From Ustulina deusta (lineage: Eukaryota > Ascomycota > Sordariomycetes > Xylariales > Xylariaceae), in the NCBI GenBank assembly GCA_023159155.1, contig JAJNNX010000008.1, positions 248,001 to 312,000 of the forward strand: a stretch of 64,000 nucleotides of DNA. The letters run 5' to 3'. Below are positions 48,967-59,788 of this stretch, piece by piece; within the stretch, counting starts at the first letter, position 1, and each line of letters starts with the position of its first letter. A model generated the notes under the pieces. The model was given only the letters and a program-made list of their open reading frames with translations, was not told where the DNA came from and searched no databases. Position numbers and translations under genes: made by a program.

Positions 48967-51883
48967 ATGGCGAAGCGAAAGGTGACGGCAGCGGAGAAGG
49001 TCGAGGGCCTCGCGATTCTTCAGTGGAAGCTGAGGAAAGATCCTCTAGCATACCAGACGTAGGTGGATTCGCAGTTCTTTTCTCTGCCCAATTCCAGTTG
49101 CCAGGGTCGGAGTAGAATACCGTTTTCTTCTTCCATAGCGATCTAAACATTGGACGGTGCTTGCTGACACCGACTCGACAGGGAATTCATAGGTCGGTTC
49201 ACTGTTGAGCGTACGAGACACGCCAGTCAAGCTAACATCGGTGTCGAGAACTATGGCAACACTTCGATTCGGCGCGCGAAAGAGTCCTTGCAGACCCTTT
49301 GGGTGTAGATTCCGAGTCGCTCGCTACGGTTAGCTTTTGCTGTCGCATCCGATGTCCGAACTTGACTCTGACGTCGCCTAGTTTAGGGAACACATGGATT
49401 TGATTGCCCACTGCGCCGAAAAATACCCCGATATCACAGCCGCCTTCCCAGACAGTCTCAGAGACATCCTCACGACACACCATGCGACGCTCGATCCAAC
49501 GCTTCGAGAGAAGATTGTCACCAGTCTTTCGCTTCTGAGAAGGAAAGAGGTGATAGACAGTGCTTATCTGCTGCCTATTTTCTGGTCTCTTCTCATTTCT
49601 ACACCGAGCAAAACATTGAGAGCCTTGCTCTACCAAAAAATCATTAGCGACGTACGGGAGACCAACACAAAAGCAAAAAACCACAAGGTGAACCGAACAT
49701 TACAACAAGCGCTCTACAATCTCGTCATGGACAAGTCGACACCTAAAGCACTATGGGCTGTCAAGGTTGTACGAGACCTCTGGAGGCGCCGTATCTGGGA
49801 CGACGCGAAACCAGTTGATATAATGAGACAGGCTGCTATGAGCGATGACCCCAAGACAGTAGCGAGTGCTGTGAAATTTTTCCTTGGTAGTGATAAAGAG
49901 CGAGACGAATTCGAGGACGAAAGCAGTGATGAGGAAGCAGTCGACGTCCGCAAAGTTAGACACCAGATAGGCATCAACAAGAAGAGCAAGAAGTCAAAGA
50001 AGATTCTCGAAAAAGCTACGGAAAAGGTCAAGAGGCAAGAGCGGAAAAAGAACGCAAATCAGCAACTCAATTTCTCCGCGTAAGCCTTGCTGAGATACAT
50101 GCCCTTATTCTCTCACCCTTACATACACTATCCATACTGATTTGCGTGCCAGTCTTCATCTCCTCCTGGACCCTCAAGGATTTTCCGAATCGCTATTCGA
50201 GAAGCACCTACAGAATAAAAAATCGAGGCTCCCGTTAGAAACTAAGCTTGATATCTTGCAACTCGTTACTCGTTTAGTTGGCCTCCACAAGCTCGTAGGA
50301 CTACCGTGCCTAACTAAATACCTTGAGCTCACGCCAGCTAACACATCCTGTAGACAATTATACCCTTATATTCGTATTTTACTTCTCACCTTACTCCTCG
50401 ACAACAATCTGTAACGTCATTCATGGCATCACTCGCAGTACGTATTCTCGGCGTATCTTGGAACCATACTTGCACGAAGGGCGCCTGCCTCTGGGTTCAT
50501 TTTATTTTATTTTGGGACATTAGAAAGTACAACCTATACCATACTGACGTCAAAATTATAGCAAGCGACACACTCCCTTGTGCCACCTGAGACGATAGAG
50601 GTGTTGCTGCAGAAAATCGCGAATGAATTTGTGTCCGAGGGATCGAACGTGGAAGTTGTGAGTTTTGATCGCTTTCTATGATTATCGCTTTCATACGGAT
50701 TCTTGTGTTCTCAACAAACAACTTCGTTTCCTTTTTAGTTAACTCGGAAGTAGTGTGCTGCCGGAATCAATGCCATTCGCGAAATTTGTGAGTCTCAAAG
50801 TTTCTAAGACTATTCACTCGAAAAGCTGACTTGAAAAGGTGCACGTCAGCCTTTGGCGATGAATGAGACATTACTGCAGGATCTGGTAGAGGTAACTAGC
50901 CCCTGACATCTTAAATTCCTTCTACATTTGTCAATGGTACGGTAGCAGCTAACGGCCTCCCGTAGTACCGCAAAAGTAAAGACAAGGGCGTATCAATGGC
51001 AGCAAAAGGTCTTCTCTCACTGTATCGAGAGAAGGGTGCTGAAATGTTGAGAAAGAAGGATCGTGGCAAGGATGCGACAATTGGGCTCAAGACCGGCGAA
51101 GTGAAGCATCAAAAGTTCGGCGAAGAACAAGTTGGCGAGATCGAAGGCCTCGAATTATTGGCGAAGTGGAAAGAAGAAGAGAAGAAGCGGAAACGGGCCG
51201 AGAAGGGACTACCAGATCATCCTGATGCCACCGAGAAGAATGAGGAGGAAGACGACGACGAATTCAATGAGAGCGACTGGGAAGTTGCTTCAACCGATAG
51301 CGATGAGTCCGGCGAGTGGATACGTGTAGCTGAATCTGATGATGAGGCTGAGCCCGAGCCCAAGAAGCGAAAAGTCGACGACGAGGTAGAAGAAGAGGAG
51401 GAAGACAAGGGGCCAAAGGAACCGATCGACTTCATGAAGCTTGCGACAACCCAGTTACTAACACCAGCTGATCTTTCCAAGCTCAAAGAATTGAGGCTAG
51501 AGGCTAGCATTAATAAAGCCATGGGAAGCAGCAAGCGGAAGGAAATAGAAGCCCGCCACATGGACGAGGGATTGACAGCAGAGCAAATCGAGGCACCAAC
51601 GAAGCTACGGAAGAGCACCAAAGAGGAACGAATAGCACTAGCGAAGGAGGGGAAGCCGAACAGAGAAGAGCACAAGTCCACAAGTGCTATCAGGAGGTCA
51701 AAGAAGGAAGCAGAGGGCAAGTCGACCACAAACAAGGAGAAGGCCCGCAAGAAGAATTTCCTGATGACGCTTGGAAAGGCCAAGTCGAAGCAGAAGCGCA
51801 GTCTCATAGCAACGAGGAACGTCCTCAAGGCTCACATTGAGCGCAGCAAGTCGGGTGGAAGACGACGTAATGGCACATCGTAG
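48967..51883 (+). CDS. SDA1: Sda1, 60S ribosome biogenesis and export factor
   Basis: Nuclear/nucleolar protein needed for 60S subunit maturation and export and for the G1 transition in yeast. Ten exons were assembled: 48967-49058, 49182-49192 (11 nt), 49249-49328, 49382-50079, 50153-50294, 50354-50437, 50562-50657, 50754-50787, 50839-50891 and 50966-51883; total 735 aa with every phase consistent. Landmarks are EFIELWQHFDSARERVLADP, HMDLIAHCAEKYPDITAAFP, STPSKTLRALLYQKIISDVR, KVRHQIGINKKSKKSKKILE, LTPRQQSVTSFMASLA, an acidic stretch (about residues 515-575), ATTQLLTPADLSKLKELRLE, and a basic end EKARKKNFLMTLGKAKSKQK. Length fits fungal Sda1. The 11-nt exon encodes only part of Thr-Glu-Phe-Ile-Glu and is easily missed. 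Confidence 0.93.
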
Positions 51884-52135
51884 GCTTGCGATACGCTGAT
51901 AGATATCCTTAAGATACGCTCAGTTAGATCTGATATATACGAGTCTGCTCATTTGTCAGATGTGTCTTCTTATTTCCGCTCGCCAACTCAGGACCTGGCG
52001 TAGTCTTAGGCTATAGCAACGGATTTCCCCTTCAGACCGGGTCCGTGGGGGGCCTAGTGTAAACTTTATACCCAACATCCAGTGTAGAGAAGTATATCTG
52101 GCCAACTAGCCTTCCACCTCTTCAACAACAACCCA

Positions 52136-52275
52136 AAACCAATGGCCGAGTTGGTACGGCCTAGCGAAGCATCTCGACAAAGTATCATTACTTAGCGTCA
52201 CAGCGTCCGTATCCTTACTCTGCATCGTTAGGCACCGGGGGTTCGATTCCCTCGTTGGCCAACTTAAATTTTTTT
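52136..52275 (+). pseudogene. Degenerate tRNA gene or tRNA-like Pol III unit
   Basis: A perfect A box (TGGCCGAGTTGG, 52143-52154) and a perfect B box (GGTTCGATTCC, 52240-52250) lie 85 nt apart, followed by a T-arm, GTTGGCCA and a run of seven T at 52269-52275. This is a full set of Pol III signals, and the A box is of the Leu/Ser type. The 5' acceptor strand (AAACCAA) pairs poorly with GTTGGCC, however, and no clear anticodon arm is visible in the long middle. It may be a relic, or an intron-bearing tRNA that I cannot fold by eye. Confidence 0.45.
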
Positions 52276-53127
52276 CTTCTCTTTTACTCCCCTTTACCGT
52301 CACCAGGTGGGGTGAGCATTGCCACATTCAATACAACAAACGAATGCGACGCCGTCTTCTGCATACCATTCATTGCTTATCTACTGGTTAGACTGCAAAC
52401 ACATGATACCTACTTTAGGCGAAGAAACATGTATCATCCAAAAATCAATGAAATGGATAGAGAAATGGCCTATTGCTATTGCTCTGTATTAGGAGGGAGA
52501 TTTCGGTACTGTGCACCACGCTGATGGGGACGGTGGGTCAAGACCGACCAGGGAGGACGAGCGTACTTCGAGTCCGAAGAGTATGAAGCTACAAATAACA
52601 CGGAGAGGGACACCAAGGAGGCACAAATATTATATGTGAGAGGACTTGCCGGACGACGACGAGCCATATACCACTGACGTAGCTATTCTACGGAATTTCT
52701 CTTATTTGACTCAGTCCAACTGGTGGCTGCACGGGACGGCGGAATCTGTCGGATAGATGCACTAAGCCTATCCCAAACAAGTCGGTGCGGTTCCGAGACA
52801 AGGTAGGAAATAGTAGGAGTGGACCTTGGTAGGATGGAAGAGTCGTGAAGACGCAACGGAGCTGTTTATGCAATAGTCGAAGTTATCTTTCAATTCCACC
52901 AGCTGCCCCAACCAATCGAAGGGCGTAGGTAGGTACTTGCGATCAATTATAACCTGAAGTTTTATAACCTCCCAACACCCATTCCCAGTCTAGACAACGA
53001 GACACAAAATGGACATTTGAAAGTTAAATATACATATTCTCTCAACCAAAACATGTTGATGGTATTCTCCTAACAGAAGGAGAGAAGAACAAAAACAAAA
53101 ACAAAAAAAAACAAAAAGTCTCAAACG
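52276..53127. other. Intergenic and leader of the alkyltransferase-like gene
   Basis: No supportable gene; A-rich leader (AACAAAAACAAAAAC pattern) just before the ATG at 53128. Confidence 0.6.
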
Positions 53128-53767
53128 ATGGCGCGGTCCGACGAGGCAGCTTCCTTCTTCATCGCCGTGTACAACGCCGTGCAGGAGATACCGGAAGGCA
53201 AGGTGACGAGCTACGGACACATTGCGAAGCTCGTCGGAACCCGTACGTCTACGTAGCCCTCCTCCGTAGCCGAGCCCACCCATTCATTGCACACGCATAT
53301 TGCCATCGAGGCGGCTGTTACGGGGAAGAGAAGCTCACTACGAAATACCTACAGCACAACGGCCGCGCCAGGTCGGCATCTGCCTCAAGCACCTGTCGCA
53401 AGATCCCGGGGCGAGGCACCATTCTGGCAATGTTCCTTGGCAGCGTGTGATCAACTCGAAAGGGATCATATCTCCGCGGTACGTGCGGGTTTGGATTCAT
53501 ATACCTATCACATTGGCTATTCTAACTCGAGATGATGAACCCGTAGCTACGAAAAGGGTAGTATGCTGATATTAGTCATCTTACAGGTCACAGCCATCTG
53601 GAGCCCGTAATCAGGCAGCAGCATTACGGGCTGAAGGCGTCACGGTATCTGGGGATGCAATGGGAGAACTGAGTGTGGATTTTGCTGAGTACGGGTGGTT
53701 TCCTGAGTCACTACCGTCCGAAGAAGCAGTAGAGCAGGATTGGGACTCGGAGAGCGAAGGTGCATGA
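53128..53767 (+). CDS. atl1: Alkyltransferase-like DNA repair protein (ATL, MGMT fold)
   Basis: Binds O6-alkylguanine in DNA and hands the lesion to nucleotide excision repair; it has no transferase activity itself. Exons are 53128-53242, 53355-53478 and 53587-53767, giving 139 aa. The sequence FFIAVYNAVQEIPEGKVTSY with GHIAKLVGTPQRPRQVG is the MGMT C-domain with its helix-turn-helix and Arg finger. The active-site strand reads VPWQRVINSKG: Trp sits where true methyltransferases have the acceptor Cys (PCHRV), which defines ATL proteins. The C-terminal part contains the ARNQAAALRAEGV segment and an acidic tail. Length is close to fission yeast Atl1 plus a short tail. The three exons are in constant phase. 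Confidence 0.9.
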
Positions 53768-54595
53768 ATGATGATTTATTGTGGCAGACTACATACAGAT
53801 CTACATGGAACAGGAAAATCCTTCATTCAGACTATTCTTGGTGTGGGAGAGTTTTTGTATTATGGGCTCTGAATATTCGAACATGAACTTCAACCAACGT
53901 ATGACTAGATAGGTGTATAGCCGCACCGAATAGCGCACTAAGGAAAGGAATCGAACCTACTCTATATACCTATATGCCTAGTCACCCAGATAGAATCAAG
54001 TCTTCCCTAATAATATTGCTGCCAGGTTGCGGGAAGGCAGGTTTATTAATTAGGTAGAGGCCTATCTAATGCTCCGTACTTTTGCTGTTTTCTAACGCTA
54101 GTCCTATTCTCGACCTCTGACAGGGGTCATGACTCTCTAAATAAATCTGTGCTCTATTGCTCGTCGCCTACCATTCTACTGTTTCGTAGAGATGGGGGTT
54201 TATCTATTAGGTTACAGTTTAGCCACTTGCCCTGGTGGACTTCATTCAGACTATTCTGAATTGTCAGGAATTAAGTGGCTTTTACTCCAGCAAGAGTTTA
54301 GTGTTAAGTTCCTGTGTCGCCTCTCTTCGCACTACGGTGCCGCATTAAACTGCCGAAATGTCTACTATAAAGCCAATGTGATTAGCCGGGGCCGTCACAT
54401 ATCATCCGGAGTGATAGAAGAGAGGATCAAACATCAGATAGCGGTTGGACATAAATGATTCCACATGATAGTTAAGAACAGGTCTGTGTGATATGTGCTT
54501 TCATCATAAGAAGAGGGGGAAGAAAAAAAAATAAAGGACAGAACATACCATCGCATCATAGGGATCCTTCGGAAATAAATAAATCGCGCAATTGA
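53768..54595. other. Intergenic between convergent genes
   Basis: 3' flanks of the alkyltransferase-like gene (plus) and the histidine phosphatase gene (minus). An 88-codon frame at 54192-54458 has no recognisable product. Confidence 0.6.
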
Positions 54596-55470
54596 TCAAT
54601 CCTTTGCGCTAAACTTTCTCTTTTTCGAGGCTGGTGTAAAAAATGAATCCATCGTGCGTTGTCGTGAATCAAACATAGCGCTACCAATACCACCACGGGT
54701 CTTCTTCAGGCCCTGGAGATGATCAACATTGTTGGTGTGTTCTACTGTCATATGAACCGTCCGAGCGTTATGCACTTGGAGTGAAGCATTGCTTCCTGAC
54801 AGCTCCAAGCGCGCTTGCAGAACACCAGTGTTGGTCCATGGGGCTAGATACTCTGAACTGGATCGCTCTCCTGTTAGCTGTGAGAATGACGACTTCGGTG
54901 GATAACGCGAGATCAGGGCCTTCAATAGAACATTGAGAATGATGCCGTGGGAAACTACGACAACCGTGGCGTTTTCAGCCGCCAGTTGGTCGATGATTGG
55001 GCCGAGATGATGGTCAAGAAACCGATCAATGCGAAGGCGCATAGATTGAGGAGACTCTGCGTCATCATCATTCTCCTTGATGCCGAATTTCTTGCCCTCC
55101 AGCGAACCAAAGTCCTTCTCACGCAAATCTTCAACACGGATTACGCCCGGCGTCACCAATGACGTTGAATCCTCATTTTGCAGTTGACAGGCTTCGGCGA
55201 TCGCATCAGCCGTCTGGCATGCTCGCTGGAGATTTGAGGCAAAGAGGTGCGTAACAGGCCCGATTATAGATCGACGACTGGCGATGTGTGCACCAAGTCG
55301 TTTGGCCTGGAGGACGCCATGGTTGGTCAAGGATGAGTCACGGGAGCCTGCACTTTGCGTCGGGTGTCAGTAGAGCAGTAACAGATATTGATGTAGACAA
55401 TTGGAATCACTCACTATAATCCTGCTACGTTATCAACTGACTCGCCATGACGAACGAGGAGTAGGCGCAT
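54596..55470 (-). CDS. Histidine phosphatase (phosphoglycerate mutase-like) family protein
   Basis: Minus-strand exons are 55415-55470 and 54596-55352, joined over a 62-nt intron (GTGAGT...AAAG), giving 270 aa. The start MRLLLVRHGESVDN carries the family RHG catalytic His motif, and the join yields VAGLYAGSRDSSLTNHGVLQ as expected. Further motifs are LFASNLQRACQTADAIAEAC, LREKDFGSLEGKKFG and the second catalytic His in VVVVSHGIILNVLL. The C-terminus ends in a PCNA-box-like RTMDSFFTPASKKRKF (QRTMDSFF pattern), which is not part of the usual phosphatase domain. The in vivo substrate is unknown. Confidence 0.9.
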
Positions 55471-56350
55471 TGCTATGCGGCATCATCAGAGAGTGTGTGA
55501 GAAAGTCGGCGGAAAAGAATGATGGAGGAAAGAGAGCGACGTGGGGAGGAGGATTTTATGTGCTGATGGTCCGTGCGGGAGACACAGTCCATCACAGCAA
55601 TCTGGTAATAGCACTGTATTTGGCACTGTCTCCATAAATATTGGCAACTAACCAATTAGGCTAGGCTAAACCTTTAAACTAAAGGTCGGGAGTGGAGGCT
55701 GGTACGTACCTTGGTAGTTTTAGACCCAACTTTTCAACGTTGCCAAGTTGACACCGCGAGACATAAAGACAACCAAACATCAGCAAAGGACAGAAGTGTA
55801 TCTATACCAGAAAGTCCACTCTGCTCGCTTATATCTAAGTAAGTCAATACTGAAGTGGAGGAAGTAGACTAGGTGACTAAAGGGAGTGTTTAGCCACTAG
55901 GTGGCCAAACTGGTGGAAAAGGGCGCTGAACACCAAGAAGCAAGAAAATAGTATCGGGATAGTTACATTCCTGTCGTCGGGTATTTCGTTCAATCAAGCT
56001 ATCTTCTGTTATGGTCGCTTGATCCCCCAATTTGAATTATACGCAATTTACACTGGGAAGTGTAGGGACAGCCTATCTCCTAGCGTAAGGGCAAGGTAGG
56101 TGCGCCAGATACATGAACCTACTCACATTGTCCACTGCAGTAAAAGGGACAAGAATTGCCAATTCGACATAACTGCCTCAAAGAAGACCTAGCACTGTGG
56201 ATTAGACTCCATACATTGGAACCAAGTTCATTGCTTTGGTGTCTCCACTACGTGGAGGCCCCCTTGCCTGTCTGTATCAACTAGATAATTTTTAACATCT
56301 GAGGCTAGACCTTCAGGAGAAGGGTTGATACCCTCAGCGTTGAAGAAACT
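55471..56350. other. Intergenic
   Basis: 5' flank of the histidine phosphatase gene and 3' flank of the next minus-strand gene. No supportable gene. Confidence 0.6.
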
Positions 56351-57300
56351 TTAGACCGTGCTGTGATACTCGTAGAGACGCTGCTCAACTGTGAAGTCTT
56401 CCGTTGGCAGACAGTCTAACCGGCGTCTCTTTATATCATCACGTACGTCATCTTTGTTAGGGGGAAAGGTCTCGTGATCTCCCTTCTTCTCAGCTTTCTT
56501 CACCCTAGCCTTCCTCTCCTCAGCATATTTCTCTCCCAACGGCCGCCAGAGCTCCTTTTTAATCACGCACCTCCAAGTATAGTGCAGAATCAAAGCGCTT
56601 TCGTAAAGCTTTCGTGAACGCGGGCATCGTAATTCTGGTATTAACCATACAGAAAAGAGATCGTAGAAATACAGCCTGGCGATAGAGTAATCTACAAGCA
56701 AGAAATTTATCTTAATTTCGGCAAGGCCGCCCTGGAAGTCCTCGGTCTCCGAGAAGGCGACGAGGCGGTAGCTTTCGCTCCGGTCTTCTTTATCTTCTTC
56801 TAAGATAAATAGGTGCGACTCTGGTATGTTTTTCAAAGACAAACGGCAGAGGTAGCAACATTGCCGCAGTTCCCTTAGTATGGGAAGATGAGGAGGGTAT
56901 ATCATTTGAGGTGGTAGTCGTGGCCCTGAAGAACCACTATCTGGTTTATATTATAATTAGATAACTATGCGACTTTACTTGAACTGACAACGTTTTCGTT
57001 GAGATGAGAAAATACTTACTGCTCGGCGGAACTTTCCTGTATCTCTGCGAGAATCCCCCAAAGGCAGCGTAGTGCGTGACAGCACTGTTTACAAAGACCA
57101 GTCCTTTTCGTAGGTCGTAGAAGTTTGGTGACGACAAAGATAACACATATCTTATTTCCGACTCCGTGCGGGGAACAATTACGACCAAGGATGGAAAAGA
57201 CATCGTCACGACGGAAAATGTAATAGTTATCTAGATAGATGTGATAGCCATAAGCGGGCGGATTATACACCGTCTGCCTCCACGGAGATAGGCCAAACAT
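56351..57300 (-). CDS. Hypothetical protein with paired cysteines, perhaps a truncated HET-type gene
   Basis: Not firmly recognised. Minus-strand exons are 57020-57300 and 56351-56936, joined over an 83-nt intron (GTAAGT...GATAG) in phase, for about 288 residues from the first ATG in frame. Two Cys pairs, TGLCKQCCHALR and LRQCCYLCRLSL, flank the joined region. This spacing is reminiscent of the stretch that precedes HET (heterokaryon incompatibility) domains, where a short Cys-x-x-Cys N-terminal part is followed by the domain. Here no HET motif follows; the protein ends in a charged helix (EERKARVKKAEKKGDHETFP). It could be a truncated HET protein or an unrelated hypothetical. If the first exon is wrong, a start at 56905 (MIYPPHLPILREL) remains. 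Confidence 0.45.
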
Positions 57301-58363
57301 ACACTTCCTAGCATAATTATATTCATTAATATTGGGGAACCAGATGATCAAGTGTGAATACAAATATTTAATTCCACGCGAATGCTACTGAAGGAGTAGG
57401 TGGTGATTCCCTACGCAATAAAACAACACAACGCCTATGGTGTCTTTTTTTTATGCTTCCTGTACGCGAAGCTGCAAGGCGGCTTTTCCCCTTATTTTTA
57501 GCCACTCTTTTCTCACTTCCACCACTTCAATACGAAGCCCCGTAAAACCCCAGCTGCCGTGAGCATGGATTGGCTGACCTGATGCAAGATGTTGTGTGTT
57601 ACACTGGTCCTTGACCGGTTCCACACTCAGCCCGCAGCCTCATCCCTTGATAAAGCTGCGCTCCCATACGCTCACAACTGAGACGGATACTAGCGAAAAT
57701 GGTCCAATGTTACTCCTTGTCTCTTATTTTCAGCACATCTTACGTCATAACGGCCCTACAGCCGACAAGGATCTAGATCCCCTTTACCACCCACCCAGCC
57801 CAGCGGTTACATACTAGTTGCAGACACCTCCGCGAACTCCAAGCTTTTCAAGCGGTCTTTCCCCAAGGACCGGCGTGGATACTGCAGCGACGAGGCGGCG
57901 GGTTACGAAGATGCATAATGAACCAGCCTTTGTACAAGAAATACTCTGGTGGAGGGCTGGATCAGCCTCACTGGGCCTATGTGCAGAGATATGCCCGTCA
58001 TGGCTGACTGCGGCAGGTGGCTGAAGTTAGTTGTATATGCAGGCCTTTGCAAACGAGACATCTGGCTACCGCCTGATTTAAGGTCTCCGAACAGCACTCG
58101 GTCGATTGCTCGTAAGCACTCGGTCGATTGCTCGTAAGCACAGCTTACTTTCTTCGTCTGTTGTTGCATTTCGATTCTTTGTGTCTTCTGTTTCCATCAG
58201 GCAAATTGTGTTTGCACGACTATAAGAAGAAGCCTCCATTGGCGACCCCAATGTTTATCCTAATCGCCAACCTCAACACTACAGCGACAGAGAAAGGTGT
58301 GTTGTGACCCCGAAATTCTGGCTCCCTGGAACGTGATGTGCTGTATTGAGTCGGCCAGCCAGA
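57301..58363. other. Intergenic
   Basis: No supportable gene; contains a short tandem duplication at 58093-58136. The right end is the leader of the rhodopsin-domain gene. Confidence 0.55.
58093..58136. repeat. 22-bp perfect tandem duplication
   Basis: The unit AGCACTCGGTCGATTGCTCGTA occurs twice back to back and is followed by the first five bases of a third copy. It lies about 230 nt upstream of the rhodopsin-domain gene. Confidence 0.85.
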
Positions 58364-59788
58364 ATGAACCCGAACGAAGTGCCAGCAGCGCCGGCACCAA
58401 ATGGCGCCGAGTCCAATCTCATCAACCCATATTCTCAACAACCAATACTGGTGGCCATTACTACAGTCACTCTTGTTATTTCACTGAGCGCAATCGCTGC
58501 GCGATCATACACCAGAGTCGTCATTACGAAACAATTTGATTTCACGGACTGTAGGCTCCACCAGCCGAATCATCTGTTCCTTAGACACTAATCGAGATTA
58601 CATCAGATATCTTATTATTAGGTGGTGTCAGTCTCCTTCGACTCACTTTCACTCTGCACTGCAGGACGTTCGAACATAAACTGATGTCCGAATTAGGGTC
58701 TATTTGTAGCATTTGCTTCTGTCCAGATCGTAGCGGGAGAATACGGCCAAGGCCGGCACCTATGGAACGTGCCAGCCGCCGACTTTGCTGAACTCCTCTT
58801 AGTACGTGCCTCTTCAATTTGATTACGACGACGCCAACTCCCGAATCCAAATTGATCTTACGATTTACAGTACCTTAATATCATTGGAATCATCTATAGT
58901 CCAACCATGTTCTGCACCAAATACGTTGTTTTACGTCAAATTGAGACCATCTTTCTAAGCCACCAGAGGAAGAAATTTGCTTTCACTCTTATTCGGGTCC
59001 TTATTTGGGCCAACTTCTTCTCCTTCGCGGGCATATTCCTATCGTTTATCCTGGCCTGCGTTCCGAGAGAGAAGATATATCATCCGAACGTGGACGGCCG
59101 CTGCATTAACACCGATGCAAGTATCATTGCCACAAGCGCCGTCAACGTTGTGTCGGACTTTTCTATACTCATGGTACCCACCATTGCAATTTGGCAATTG
59201 CAGCTTCCCCTGAAGGCAAAGTTAGGTGTCGCCACGGTCTTTGGTATTGGAATCATGTACGACTCGAGGTTCCTTCTAACCCCATCGTATGGGTGGAGGT
59301 GTAAGAGTTAAGGCTGATGAAGACTTGCAGAGCGAATGTGACGAGTATCGCCCGTCTGTACTATAGCATTCAGCTGACCCGTACTATTGACATTACATGG
59401 GACATTATCCCTGTGGCTGAATGGGCGTAAGTTTCGCTATTTACTTTTGAATGGCGTCTAGATCGCCAGACCTCTCGTTTGCTCATTTGTTGATCGTTAT
59501 AGACTTGGGGAATTTACAGCAGTCATCGTCATGGCCTGCTGTCCCCATTTCCCACACCTGGCGAGACATCTATTCGGAAGGGATAGAAGACCCATCTACC
59601 GTATACCTAGCATCAACAACGCGATAGGATCTAAGAAGTTCGCGGCGTTACGGACCCGGGCGCCAAACCATCGCGATATCGTGACGGAGCTCAGATCATT
59701 TCAGGAGCCGGGTGAAGACCGGCGGACCGAAGAAACTTTACGACATCCAGGATGGGCTCACACTAGGGCCTATGCCTCCAGAGGTTAG
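58364..59788 (+). CDS. Rhodopsin-domain (Pth11-type) integral membrane protein
   Basis: Multi-pass membrane protein of the fungal rhodopsin-domain superfamily, which includes Pth11-like receptors. Exons are 58364-58550, 58710-58801, 58871-59256, 59331-59426 and 59503-59788, giving 348 aa in constant phase. TM1 is QPILVAITTVTLVISLSAIA, then YGQGRHLWNVPAADFAELLL with YLNIIGIIYSPTMFCTKYVV, FTLIRVLIWANFFSFAGIFL, CVPREKIYHPNVDGRCIN, TSAVNVVSDFSILMVPTIAI, LGVATVFGIGI and SIARLYYSIQLTRTIDITWD. The C-terminal tail is basic and cytosolic. The join between exons 1 and 2 skips the DDxxx...A stretch that normally starts TM2, so one helix appears shortened. CFEM or ligand domains are absent. Function not assignable beyond the family. 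Confidence 0.85.
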
